Positions 33,912 through 42,482 of a stretch of DNA of 47,345 nucleotides are shown piece after piece (the first letter of the stretch is position 1; each line of letters starts with the position of its first letter). The notes beneath the pieces were generated by a model. The model was not told the origin of the DNA. It made no database searches and saw only the letters and a program-made list of their open reading frames with translations. The translations under genes and the position numbers were made by a program. This DNA is from Victivallales bacterium. Its GTDB lineage: Bacteria > Verrucomicrobiota > Lentisphaeria > Oligosphaerales > Lenti-02. The DNA is taken from the NCBI GenBank assembly GCA_018648945.1, contig JABGQJ010000003.1, positions 1-47,345 of the forward strand, in the 5' to 3' direction.

Positions 33912-36590
33912 CTAGGCCAAAGCAGTGATCTGTTCCTGGATACGCTGTCTTGTCTCGCCAAGCTCGACGAGCCGTTCACGTTCTCGATTGACAACCTCAG
34001 CGGGGGCTCGGTTCACAAAACGTTCGTTCCCAAGCTTCTTTTCCGCTCCCTTGATGAAACCTTCGGTCTCGGCCAACTGCTTCCCGAGGCGGGCCCGCTC
34101 CTTGTCCAGGTCGATCACGTCGGCCAACGGAATGTAGGCGGAACCAAGCGTCCCGACCGCCACGCCGTTCGGGCCGGAGGTCTGGTAAGCCGCATCGATC
34201 GTGACCGACGAGGCATAGAGAAGGCCCTGTAGCGAGGAGAGGTCGCTGGCAAGGAATTCCCCGTCCTCGGGTTGAGCGGGAGCGATGATGACCGGGGCAC
34301 GCATGCTCACCGGGATCTTATACTGCGCCCGCACGTTCCGCACGCTGCGGATGAGGTCGAACTTGGCGGCGGTCCGCGCCACCAGTTCCTCGGTCGCCCC
34401 CAACCCCGCAAGGCACTCGGGGGCCATGGGCTCGGGCCAGGACGCCAGCATGACCGAGTCTTCCTCGGCCACGAAGCCAGCCTGATGGGCAAGCTCCTCG
34501 GTGAGGAAGGGCATCACCGGATGCAGCAGCCGCAGGAAATGCCCCATCACATGGTCGAACACCCGCAGCGTCGCCGCCTTCTGGCTCGACTCACCATGGA
34601 ACACTGCCTTGGCCGACTCCAGATACCAGGAGCAGAACTCATTCCACATGAAGTCGTACAGCAAGCGAGAAAGCTCGCTGAAATTGAAGCTCTCAAGCGC
34701 CTGGGTCACATCGCGGGCCGTCTCCGAGAAGCGCGCCAGAACCCAGCGGTCGTCAGGGCGCAGATCCGCAGCGGTCAACCCGTCCAGCTTCTCCCAATCC
34801 GCAGACAACTCGCCCTGGGCCAGCCGGAAACGGACGGCGTTCCAGATCTTGTTCGCAAAGTTCCGCCCCACCTCGCACTTCTCGTTGCTGTAGCAGATAT
34901 CCTGCCCAGTGGGCGCGATGTAGATGATCGTGAAACGAAGCGCATCGGCACCATAGGTATCGATCACATCCAGCGGATCGGGGGAATTGCCCAGGGACTT
35001 GGAGAGCTTGCGTCCCTGATCGTCCCGGATGATCGAGGTGAAGTAGACGTCCTTAAACGGGATATCGCCCATGAACTCAAGCCCGGCCATGATCATGCGC
35101 GCGACCCAGAAGAAGATGATGTCCGGCCCCGTGACCAGGCTCTGGGTGGGGTAGAACCGGCTGAGATCCGCGCCTTCCTCGGGCCAACCGAACACGGAGA
35201 AGGGCCAGAGCCAGGAACTGAACCAGGTGTCGAGAACATCCTCTTCCTGTCTAAACTCGGTCCCCGCGCACTTCGGGCAGGCACTCGGGGTATCGCGGTC
35301 CACCACCGTTTCGCCGCAACTCTGGCAGTAGTACGCGGGAATGCGGTGCCCCCACCACAACTGCCGGCTGATGCACCAGTCCTTGATGTTCTCCAGCCAG
35401 TGGTTGTAGGTCTTGGTCCAACGCTCGGGGTGGAAACGGATCTTGCCGTCGGCCACGGCCCGCAGAGCGGGCTCGGCCAGGGCCTTCATGCTCACGAACC
35501 ACTGTTCGGAGAGGCGGGGCTCCACGGGCACGTCCCCGCGCTCGGAGTAGCCCACTTGGTGAACATGCTCGTCAATCCCGGCCAGGAACCCAAGCTCCTC
35601 CATCTTGGCAACCACCGCCTTGCGACAGACAAAACGGTCCGTGCCCTCGTAGGCCGTCCCGGCCCGAGCATTCATGGAGGCATCTTCGTTCATGACGTTG
35701 ATCATGGGCAGATCGTGCCGCAACCCGCATTCATAGTCGTTCGGGTCGTGCGCTGGGGTCACTTTCACCGCGCCGGTGCCGAACGCCGGGTCCACGAAAT
35801 CGTCGGCAACCACGGGGATCTCACGGTTGACGATGGGCAACAGGACAGTCGTCCCGATCCTGTCCGCATAGCGCGAATCGTCGGGATGGACGGCCACTGC
35901 GGTGTCGCCCAGCATCGTCTCCGGCCGGGTGGTGGCCACGGTGACGAAGCCCGAGCCATCGGCATAGGGGTAGCGGAATTGCCAAAGATGGCCCTTCTCC
36001 TCCTTGTGGTTCACTTCCTCGTCCGAGAGAGCGGTGTGGGATTCCGGGCACCAGTTGATGATCCGGTGGCCCCGGTAGATCAGCCCCTTCTTGTGCAGGC
36101 GGATAAACACTTCCTTCACCGCGTTCGACAGGCCCTCGTCAAGGGTGAATCGCTCCCGCTCCCAATCACAGGCGGAGCCGAGCGTGCGCAACTGCTTGAT
36201 AATCGTGCCGCCATACTGGTTGCGCCATTCCCACACCCGCTTCAGGAAGGTCTCGCGCCCGAGATCGTGGCGGGTGACGCCCTCGGTCTCGCGCAGCACC
36301 TTCTCCACCTTCGACTGGGTGGCGATGCCCGCGTGGTCCGTGCCGGGAACCCAGCAGACCTCACGCCCGCGCATCTTCTCGAACCGGACAAGGATGTCCT
36401 GCAGCGTATTGTTCAACACGTGCCCAAGATGCAGCATCCCGGTCACATTGGGTGGCGGAATGACGATCGTGTAGGGGGCCTTCTCCGAAGCGGAGTCAGC
36501 GCGGAAATACCCGCGCTCCTCCCAGGTGGAGTACCAGCGCCGCTCGGCCGTCGCCGGTTCGTACGCTTTGGCCATTTCTTGGCTATTCAT
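33912..36590 (-). CDS. valS: valyl-tRNA synthetase
   Basis: The class I synthetase charges tRNA-Val and edits threonine. The protein has 892 residues. The HIGH motif is PPNVTGMLHLGH (54-57 is HLGH), followed by WVPGTDHAGIATQ. The editing (CP1) domain contains TTRPETMLGDTAVAVHP. The KMSKS variant is GRKLSKSLGNSPDP near residue 527. The anticodon-binding domain and the C-terminal coiled-coil arm (ADVIDLDKERARLGKQLAET) are complete. ATG 36590 follows AGGA at nine bases; ATG 36575 has no such site. No T-box leader is seen upstream. Confidence 0.97.
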   Translation of the reverse strand: MNSQEMAKAYEPATAERRWYSTWEERGYFRADSASEKAPYTIVIPPPNVTGMLHLGHVLNNTLQDILVRFEKMRGREVCWVPGTDHAGIATQSKVEKVLRETEGVTRHDLGRETFLKRVWEWRNQYGGTIIKQLRTLGSACDWERERFTLDEGLSNAVKEVFIRLHKKGLIYRGHRIINWCPESHTALSDEEVNHKEEKGHLWQFRYPYADGSGFVTVATTRPETMLGDTAVAVHPDDSRYADRIGTTVLLPIVNREIPVVADDFVDPAFGTGAVKVTPAHDPNDYECGLRHDLPMINVMNEDASMNARAGTAYEGTDRFVCRKAVVAKMEELGFLAGIDEHVHQVGYSERGDVPVEPRLSEQWFVSMKALAEPALRAVADGKIRFHPERWTKTYNHWLENIKDWCISRQLWWGHRIPAYYCQSCGETVVDRDTPSACPKCAGTEFRQEEDVLDTWFSSWLWPFSVFGWPEEGADLSRFYPTQSLVTGPDIIFFWVARMIMAGLEFMGDIPFKDVYFTSIIRDDQGRKLSKSLGNSPDPLDVIDTYGADALRFTIIYIAPTGQDICYSNEKCEVGRNFANKIWNAVRFRLAQGELSADWEKLDGLTAADLRPDDRWVLARFSETARDVTQALESFNFSELSRLLYDFMWNEFCSWYLESAKAVFHGESSQKAATLRVFDHVMGHFLRLLHPVMPFLTEELAHQAGFVAEEDSVMLASWPEPMAPECLAGLGATEELVARTAAKFDLIRSVRNVRAQYKIPVSMRAPVIIAPAQPEDGEFLASDLSSLQGLLYASSVTIDAAYQTSGPNGVAVGTLGSAYIPLADVIDLDKERARLGKQLAETEGFIKGAEKKLGNERFVNRAPAEVVNRERERLVELGETRQRIQEQITALA

Positions 36591-36930
36591 GGAGCGAATC
36601 CTGAGAGCACGTGTGAGAACACAGATCGAGCGCGGGCCCGAAGATGGAGCAGGCAACCCGGGAGCAGTCCCCGCAGCCCCGACCAGGCTGCTGTGAAGTC
36701 CGGGTCGCGAGCCTTCTAAAATAGCCGGGAAGGCCCGGAATGCCAGGTCCGCAGCTCACCTTGCGGCCGCTGCGGCAAGCGGGTGAGCCGACGGTGGGAG
36801 AACTGCTTGCCCAAGACGATTCCCACCCTCCCAGAACCCCCGGCCGAAGCCCCCCGGAAAAACCTCAGCCCCCTAGCCAAGCCGAATTGCAGGCACTTGT
36901 GAACAAATCTCCGAAAAACGCTACCAAAGG
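36591..36930. other. non-coding region upstream of valS
   Basis: About 340 bases between valS and the nrd promoter hold no convincing gene. A nested stem lies at 36656-36705: ACCCGG with CCGGGT outside, AGCAG (36663-36667) with CTGCT (36688-36692) inside. It could be in the valS leader on minus. Short ORFs here are Pro-rich, lack ribosome sites and are dismissed. No valS promoter could be placed. Confidence 0.4.
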
Positions 36931-36933
36931 TGG

Positions 36934-36966
36934 TTGAGACAGTCGCCAAGCGCACATATAGTGTGT
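36934..36966 (+). promoter_or_regulatory. promoter of the nrdD operon with NrdR-box-like palindrome
   Basis: TTGAGA (36934-36939) and TATAGT (36957-36962) are exactly 17 bases apart; each matches the sigma-70 consensus at five of six positions. The -10 lies within CACATATAGTGTG (36953-36965), a near-palindrome with ACA and TGT ends resembling NrdR boxes, whose general form is ACAC-ATAT-TGTG-like. Transcription would start near 36969, leaving a leader of about 217 bases before nrdD. Confidence 0.55.
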
Positions 36967-36968
36967 AC

Positions 36969-37185
36969 CGGCACACCGACCGAAGCTTCCGGATAGCAAC
37001 TTTGGGGGGTGCCGAACCCGTTTTTCCCGCTCAAGTTCCAGCATGCTCCCAACCACCATTCGGTTGCCTCGCTGTAGGCGTTTAAGATACACATTCCTAC
37101 CCATTTTCATAGTGTCGACCGGGTCTGGGAACCTCCTGACCACCGACCACCACCTCGATGCCCGCGACAGCAAAGGACAGGACCA
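36969..37185 (+). other. long 5' leader of the nrdD operon
   Basis: About 217 bases separate the predicted start of transcription from the nrdD ATG. I see only a weak GGGT/ACCC stem (around 37007-37019) followed by a T-run, and no match to a known riboswitch consensus (no adenosylcobalamin box). Its length suggests post-transcriptional control, but the sequence does not show which kind. Confidence 0.35.
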
Positions 37186-39948
37186 ATGCCAGAAGTGCCG
37201 CAACCCACGCCGTTTTCCCTTTTCCGCAAGAGAGATGGGATGGTCGTTCCCTTTCACGTGCAGAAGATCACCGGCGCGGTGGCAAACGCCGCCGAAGCGG
37301 ACGCGCGGCTGCACCAGACCGACTTCGATGCAGCCCTGCCCGAGCGCGTCTCGCAGCAGGTCATCGCGCAGCTCGACAGCCAACTCTCTGAGTACTACGT
37401 GGAACCCGACGGAAGCGGCCAGCGCATCCCCAGGCTGGAGGATGTCCAAGACCTCGTCGAGATCGTCCTTTCCGAGATGGGACAGCCTCAGCTGGTAGCA
37501 GGCTTCAAGCGCTACCGGAAGCAACGCGAGAAGTCGCGTGACAGGATCAAGGTCCGCAAGCGCAAAGGCAAGGAAGGCAACCTCACCGACGCCATTCTGC
37601 TGGTGGAGTCCAACTCCAGCAGCATCATGCACACCTGGGACCGCCAGCGGATCGTCAAGCAGCTGATGGAGAAGACCGCCCTCGACGCTGAGGATGCCGT
37701 TAGCGTCGCCAAGGCGGTGGAGAACCAGATCATCGCCGGCGACATGCAGTTCGTCAACACCTCGCTGATCCGCGAGATGGTCAACATCGAACTGGAAGCG
37801 CGCGGGCTGAACAAGCAGCTGCAGGACCTCTCGCTCTACAACGTGCCGCGCGACTTCATCGATCAGCTCATGTTCGCCAAGTCCGACGAAAACAGCAACA
37901 TCGTCAGCAACAACCCCGAAGCCGTCAACCTGGGGCTGGCAGAGTACCTGCTGAAGCAGTGGGGGCTGAACACCATCTTCAGCGACCGTGTCCGGGAAGC
38001 CCATCGCACCGGCTCCATCCATCTGCACGATCTCGGCTACCCCCACCGCGTCTACTGCTCCTCCCACTCCATCGAATACATCAAGAAGTATGGTCTGCGG
38101 GATCTCTCCAACCTCAACACCGAATCCAACCCCGCCCGTAGCGCTTCGGTGCTGACCGGGCACCTGAACACGTTCCTGGCCTCCATGCAGGCAAACTACG
38201 CGGGTGCTCTCGGCATCGCCTACATCAACATCTTCTACGCCCCCTATCTGTGCAAGCTGAGCGACGCGGAGATCAAGCAGGTGGCCCAGGAGCTGATCTT
38301 CAACGGCTCCCAGAACGCCTTCTCGCGCGGTGGCCAGACCCTGTTCCTGGACTTCAACATCCACACCGGCGTGCCCAGCTACCTGCAGACCGTCCCTGCC
38401 ATCGGCCCGGGCGGGCACTATCAGCTGCGCCTGAGCGATGGCACGATCACCGAACTGCGCGAAGTCCTGCTGGAAGCGGAGGATACCGCCGGCAACAAGC
38501 TGATGGAGCTCACCTACGACGACCCGAAGGAAGGCAAGCGCACGGTGCTCCGCGAAGTGGTCGTGACCCAGCGCGGCAAGGACGGCCCGGAGGAGGCGGT
38601 GATCTACGACGAGGCCGTCGAGAAAGAACTGGCCAAACGCGGCGAAGCCATCGTCAACTATGGCGACTACCTGCCCGAAGCCCGGCGTTTTACTTCCGCT
38701 CTGCTCCAAGTCTGGGGCGAAGGCGACCGCAATGGCCGCATCTTCGAGTTCCCCAAGTGCGACTTCCACATCGGCGAGGAGACCTTCGAGGACCCCGTGC
38801 AGACCCAGATCTTCATGCAGGCCTGCGAATTGGCCAGCAAGAACGGCTCCACCTACTTCATCTTCGACCGCGACGAGGTAACCCTCTCCGCCTGCTGCCG
38901 TTTGCGCACGACCATCGATGACAACCGGATGCTCCGGCACCCGGAATCCATGCGCTTCTGCGGCTTCCAGAACGTGACCATCAACATCCCACAGGCCGCC
39001 TATCGGGCCAGCCGCCGGGGCGACAAGACCATGGGCGGGCTCTGCAAGGAGATCGACGCGGCCATGGACATCGCCGTGCAGGCACACTTGGAGAAGCGAG
39101 AGCGCATCGCCGAGATGATGTCAGGCCCGGGTTGCCCGCTGTGGCAGATCGGTCGGGAAGCCTGCGATGGCCGCAAATACGTCGAGCTGGAAAAGGCCAC
39201 CTACATCCTCGGGCTGATTGGCGTAAACGACGCGGTGAACTTCCTCTTTGGCAGCGAATTCCACGACAACGAAGAGGCCCTGAACCTGGGTCTGGAAGTG
39301 GTCGCCCACATGTATGTGTATGGCAAGAAACTGGCCGAAGAGCACAACATGAAACTGACCCTGGAAGAGTCCCCCGCCGAGTCCGCCGCCCGGCGGTTGG
39401 CCAAGGCCGACCTGCTGAACTATCACAAGGAAGCCGCAGCCACGGTCAAGGGCGCTCAGGAGACGGAGGACAACGACGCGGTCTACTACACAAACAGCGT
39501 CCACCTGGCCGCCGACGCGCCGGTCTGCCTGGTGGAGCGCATCGAGAAGCAGGGCATGTTCCACGCCCTCATCGAATCCGGCGCCATCACCCATGCCTTC
39601 GTCGGTGAGGAACAGCCTTCCCCCGAGGCCATCGCCTCGCTCATGAAAGAGGTGTTCTTCCGGACCCAGTCCGCCCAGGTGACCATATCTCCCGAGTTTA
39701 CCTACTGTGATGCCTGCGGCCATCAGGCCCGCGGCCTGATCGAGACCTGCCCACGCTGCAAGTCCACCGAGGTGGTCGGCGAGACCCGCGTGGTCGGCTA
39801 CTTCAGCAAAATCCAGAACTGGAACAAGAGCAAACGCTACGGCGAACTGAAGGCGCGCCAACGCGGCGTCTACTCGGTGGAAACCGCCGATGACGATGCG
39901 GAGTTCGAGACCAGCGATGATGAGCCCCTGCCGATGGCTGGCGACTGA
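37186..39948 (+). CDS. nrdD: anaerobic (class III) ribonucleoside-triphosphate reductase
   Basis: This glycyl-radical enzyme makes dNTPs without oxygen. The protein has 920 residues. Two ATP-cone domains are stacked at the N-terminus (about 12-113 and 143-212); one is usual. The core has the finger-loop-type ACCRLR (Cys570/571) and CGFQNVTINIPQAAY. Near the C-terminus lie four zinc cysteines (C841, C844, C855, C858) and the glycyl-radical site Gly871 in RVVGYF, followed by NWNKSK. The neighbouring CxxC redoxin points to the thiol-dependent (redoxin-using) class rather than the formate-using type. It is the first gene of nrdD-redoxin-nrdG. Confidence 0.96.
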   Translation: MPEVPQPTPFSLFRKRDGMVVPFHVQKITGAVANAAEADARLHQTDFDAALPERVSQQVIAQLDSQLSEYYVEPDGSGQRIPRLEDVQDLVEIVLSEMGQPQLVAGFKRYRKQREKSRDRIKVRKRKGKEGNLTDAILLVESNSSSIMHTWDRQRIVKQLMEKTALDAEDAVSVAKAVENQIIAGDMQFVNTSLIREMVNIELEARGLNKQLQDLSLYNVPRDFIDQLMFAKSDENSNIVSNNPEAVNLGLAEYLLKQWGLNTIFSDRVREAHRTGSIHLHDLGYPHRVYCSSHSIEYIKKYGLRDLSNLNTESNPARSASVLTGHLNTFLASMQANYAGALGIAYINIFYAPYLCKLSDAEIKQVAQELIFNGSQNAFSRGGQTLFLDFNIHTGVPSYLQTVPAIGPGGHYQLRLSDGTITELREVLLEAEDTAGNKLMELTYDDPKEGKRTVLREVVVTQRGKDGPEEAVIYDEAVEKELAKRGEAIVNYGDYLPEARRFTSALLQVWGEGDRNGRIFEFPKCDFHIGEETFEDPVQTQIFMQACELASKNGSTYFIFDRDEVTLSACCRLRTTIDDNRMLRHPESMRFCGFQNVTINIPQAAYRASRRGDKTMGGLCKEIDAAMDIAVQAHLEKRERIAEMMSGPGCPLWQIGREACDGRKYVELEKATYILGLIGVNDAVNFLFGSEFHDNEEALNLGLEVVAHMYVYGKKLAEEHNMKLTLEESPAESAARRLAKADLLNYHKEAAATVKGAQETEDNDAVYYTNSVHLAADAPVCLVERIEKQGMFHALIESGAITHAFVGEEQPSPEAIASLMKEVFFRTQSAQVTISPEFTYCDACGHQARGLIETCPRCKSTEVVGETRVVGYFSKIQNWNKSKRYGELKARQRGVYSVETADDDAEFETSDDEPLPMAGD

Positions 39949-40015
39949 GCCCCGCGCCACCCCCCTTCGGGCGAGTGTGAGCAGCAATGGATGACAAAGC
40001 AATAAGGAACGAATA

Positions 40016-40423
40016 ATGAGCGAGGATGCCAAAACCTACCGCGTCCTGATTTTCGGGAAAGAGGGCTGCCAGAAGTGCGAGGTGCTCAAGGAGCGCCTGG
40101 GCAAGACCCTGGCCAAGAAGGAGTGGGCGGATTTCGAAAAGCAGTACCTGAGCGTGAAGACAGTGGACGGACTGATCGCCTTCAGCCGCGCGCAGTGCGT
40201 CAACCCCAGCCGCATCCCCGCGATGGTGGTCACCAAGCGCGACCCGGAGACCGGCGACTACGCATTCCTGCCAAACCCCGCCCCCGGCGTCCCCGACGCG
40301 GTCTGCATGAAGTCCAAGCTCTATCAGTACCTTGGGCTGCAGACGGACTACTCGACTCTGGGCAAGGGCGTGATCTCATCGAAGATGATCACGGCGGTGT
40401 TGGGCCAAGCTCTCGAGCTATGA
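40016..40423 (+). CDS. thioredoxin/glutaredoxin-like protein of the nrd operon
   Basis: The protein has 135 residues. The N-terminal strand YRVLIFGKEGCQKCEVLKER carries the redox pair C18 and C21 (CQKC) in the usual place after the first beta strand of a thioredoxin fold. The cis-Pro equivalent is SRIPAMVV near residue 67. It is longer than NrdH (about 75-80 residues) because of an insert between the first and second halves and a C-terminal extension. It sits between nrdD and nrdG and its stop overlaps the nrdG start. It is therefore the likely electron donor of this reductase (inference). Confidence 0.8.
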   Translation: MSEDAKTYRVLIFGKEGCQKCEVLKERLGKTLAKKEWADFEKQYLSVKTVDGLIAFSRAQCVNPSRIPAMVVTKRDPETGDYAFLPNPAPGVPDAVCMKSKLYQYLGLQTDYSTLGKGVISSKMITAVLGQALEL

Positions 40424-41130
40424 CCCCGACCGCGCCATGTTCCCCCATCTACGGTGCCCGGCGCCAAACCACAATGGTCGATTTCCCCGGTCGCATCGCC
40501 GGAGTCACCTTCACTACGGGCTGCAACTTCGGTTGTGGCTTCTGCCACAACGCTGCCCTGCTCCGCGAGCGGCGGGCGGGCTACACGTGGAAGAAACTGC
40601 GCGAGGTATGCGAACGCTTCCGCAAGCAGTGGGCCACTGGCGTCGTCATTACCGGCGGTGAGCCGACCCTCGCCCCGGCCATCGGCGAGACCATCGCCTT
40701 CATCCGCCACCTTGGCTTTGCCATCAAGCTGGACAGCAATGGATCAAGGCCGGATGTGCTTGAGCAGCTTTTGCCGATGGTCGATTATGTGGCCATGGAC
40801 ATCAAATGCGCACTGCCCAACTACGCGACCTTCGTCGATTTCCCAGGTACTGACAAGATCCAGGCATCGATCCAGCTCATCATGGAACAGGCATCCGACT
40901 ACGAATTCCGTACCACGGTGATCGACGGCATCCACACGCCCGAAGAGGCCCACCTCGTCGGCGAGCTGATCTGCGGAGCGAAGCGACACTACTCCCAACC
41001 CTTCGTCCCCCGCGAGGATTTGCCCGACCCGGAACTGGCCAAGAAGCCCCGCACCAACCCCGACATCGTCCACGCCTTCGCCGCAATCGTCGAGCAGTAT
41101 GTGGAGACCGCCGAATCCCGCAACGCGTAG
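40420..41130 (+). CDS. nrdG: anaerobic ribonucleotide reductase activating protein
   Basis: This radical-SAM activase abstracts hydrogen from the glycine of NrdD. The protein has 236 residues. The 4Fe-4S cluster motif is GCNFGCGFCHN (CxxxCxxC), preceded by QTTMVDFPGRIAGVTF, typical of the NrdG/PflA group; VVITGGEPTL binds SAM. It resembles the longer YjjW/NrdG2 kind found with redoxin-dependent NrdD rather than the short E. coli NrdG (about 154 residues). The start ATG 40420 overlaps the redoxin stop (ATGA). Genes for electron supply to the cluster are not nearby. Confidence 0.93.
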   Translation: MTPTAPCSPIYGARRQTTMVDFPGRIAGVTFTTGCNFGCGFCHNAALLRERRAGYTWKKLREVCERFRKQWATGVVITGGEPTLAPAIGETIAFIRHLGFAIKLDSNGSRPDVLEQLLPMVDYVAMDIKCALPNYATFVDFPGTDKIQASIQLIMEQASDYEFRTTVIDGIHTPEEAHLVGELICGAKRHYSQPFVPREDLPDPELAKKPRTNPDIVHAFAAIVEQYVETAESRNA

Positions 41131-41150
41131 CTGCCATCCCCCCCTGGCAG
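41131..41150 (+). terminator. weak hairpin after nrdG
   Basis: CTGCCA (41131-41136) and TGGCAG (41145-41150) form a six-pair stem with a C-rich loop directly after the nrdG stop. No T-run follows, so termination may be incomplete or Rho-assisted. The next gene starts 155 bases further on. Confidence 0.4.
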
Positions 41151-41304
41151 GCCCGTCCCCAAAGAATTGGTTGGCGTAGAGGAAACGTTTGCTGCCGAAC
41201 CGGTGTCTACCGAAGGGCAACGCTGTAGTAGCGCTCGCCTCGTATACCGGGTACCTTGCTTGACTGACCCGACAGATCGACACAAGCATTCGGAGTCCAG
41301 ATAC

Positions 41305-42402
41305 ATGCACGTCAGAGTCGTTGGAAGACAGATCACGGGGCTTGCCCTACTCCTTGCCGGGGCCGCATCGGCCTGTTCTACCCCGGTGTACCGCTACGCT
41401 CTCGAACGCTGGGAGCCGGACACCTACATTCTGGAGACCCGCTTGCCCGAGCCCGTGCCGCCCGACCTGGAAACCGCGCTGGCCGAGCTTCAGGCCCGGG
41501 AGGACGTAAACGTGGCCGTGCGCGAACTGGAAGCAGGGGACGGGGAACCGGCCTTGACGCTCCGTTTCCCCCGCGTTCCGCCCACCCATCCGCCCGTGAT
41601 CTCCCTGCCGCCAACCGCCGCCAACCTGGCCTTGCTCCTCGACTCGCCCGCCCGTGCCGAGACGGCCAAGCGCCTCATGGCCGGCGAGACCGCTGTTTTC
41701 CTGTTCCTCGAGTCCGACGACGCCAAGAAGAACAAGACCGTCCTGGAACGCCTGAACCGCATTATCGGCGACCTTGAGAAGAACCTGGAACTGCCAGCGC
41801 AAGAACCCGAGGACACGCTGGCGGAGGACGAGGATCCCGCAGGCGATCTCAAAATCGACTTCTCCATCGTGCGCGTGCGCCGGGACGATCCCAAGGAGAA
41901 GGTACTGGTGGAGACTCTCCTGGCCACCGAGCCGGACCTGCGCGAACTGAGGGGGCCGATGGCCTTCCCCGTGTTCGGGCGAGGCCGCTCGCTCTACGCG
42001 ATCGTGGACAAGGGGATCAACGCCGAGGTCCTGTACGAGGCCGGCGCCTTCATGACCGGGGCGTGCTCCTGCCAAGTGAAGGCTCAGAACCCCGGCGTGG
42101 ACCTGCTCATGACCGCCGCCTGGAACTCGATCTTCGAGGACCTGGTCTACGAGGAAGTGGAGCTGCCCCCCCTCACAGCCATCAGCATCGGGGGCAAGGA
42201 CAACGATGGCGCCGCGAGCAAGGAAGACGCCCCCGAGATACCCGCTGGCGAACAGGCCATGCAGGGCCAGCAGTCAGTTGATGAGAGTGGCGGCAACTCC
42301 GGCGACGACCGCCGGGAGCCTCTCAGCGCTCTGGTATTCGCCCTGCCCTTGCTGGTGCTCGCCGGGACCCTGGTCCTCCTCCTGCGCAGCCGCAAGTCCT
42401 AG
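41305..42402 (+). CDS. membrane-anchored secreted protein of unknown function
   Basis: The protein has 365 residues. The N-terminus is a signal peptide (ITGLALLLAGAASAC); the Cys after AASA could be lipidated, though the lipobox is imperfect. The mature start CSTPVYRYALERWEPDTY is a pattern I have seen in unannotated proteins of PVC-type bacteria. The middle is soluble and charged, with an acidic stretch at about 175-195, and contains GACSCQVKAQNPGVDLL near 255. A C-terminal transmembrane helix (LVFALPLLVLAGTLVLLL) ends in a basic tail. The bulk would face the periplasm. No enzyme motif is recognised. Confidence 0.75.
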   Translation: MHVRVVGRQITGLALLLAGAASACSTPVYRYALERWEPDTYILETRLPEPVPPDLETALAELQAREDVNVAVRELEAGDGEPALTLRFPRVPPTHPPVISLPPTAANLALLLDSPARAETAKRLMAGETAVFLFLESDDAKKNKTVLERLNRIIGDLEKNLELPAQEPEDTLAEDEDPAGDLKIDFSIVRVRRDDPKEKVLVETLLATEPDLRELRGPMAFPVFGRGRSLYAIVDKGINAEVLYEAGAFMTGACSCQVKAQNPGVDLLMTAAWNSIFEDLVYEEVELPPLTAISIGGKDNDGAASKEDAPEIPAGEQAMQGQQSVDESGGNSGDDRREPLSALVFALPLLVLAGTLVLLLRSRKS

Positions 42403-42415
42403 CCTGCAAGAAAGA

Positions 42416-42450
42416 ACGACCGGAACGCGTGGGGTACGCATTCCGGTCGT
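42416..42450. terminator. bidirectional terminator between convergent genes
   Basis: ACGACCGGAACGCGT (42416-42430) pairs with ACGCATTCCGGTCGT (42436-42450), 14 of 15 positions, with loop GGGGT. On the minus strand the stem is followed by TTCTTTCTT, a good intrinsic terminator for the operon ending at 42483. On plus no T-run follows, so it may act less well for the gene at 41305. Confidence 0.75.
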
Positions 42451-42482
42451 CAATGGGACAGATCTCGGGGATGTGACTGCGA

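Noticed and set aside
34272..36719. 815-codon ORF on plus, opposite valS
   Set aside because: It is a mirror of the GC-rich valS codon pattern; the translation is His/Arg/Gly/Val-rich with no recognisable domain, and valS is certain.
36591..36720. Possible T-box leader for valS
   Set aside because: The conserved T-box sequence and specifier-type stem are not found on the minus strand.
36716..36976. Short ORFs in the valS-nrdD gap (86 codons minus; 65 codons plus at 36740-36937)
   Set aside because: Pro/Arg-rich, no ribosome-binding site, and one overlaps the likely nrd promoter.
37007..37024. GGGT/ACCC stem with following T-run as a terminator in the nrdD leader
   Set aside because: Only four base pairs, too weak to call a terminator or attenuator.
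36865..39087. 740-codon ORF on minus opposite nrdD
   Set aside because: Val/Leu/Gly/Asp-rich antisense translation; nrdD is certain on the other strand and the ORF has no ribosome site.
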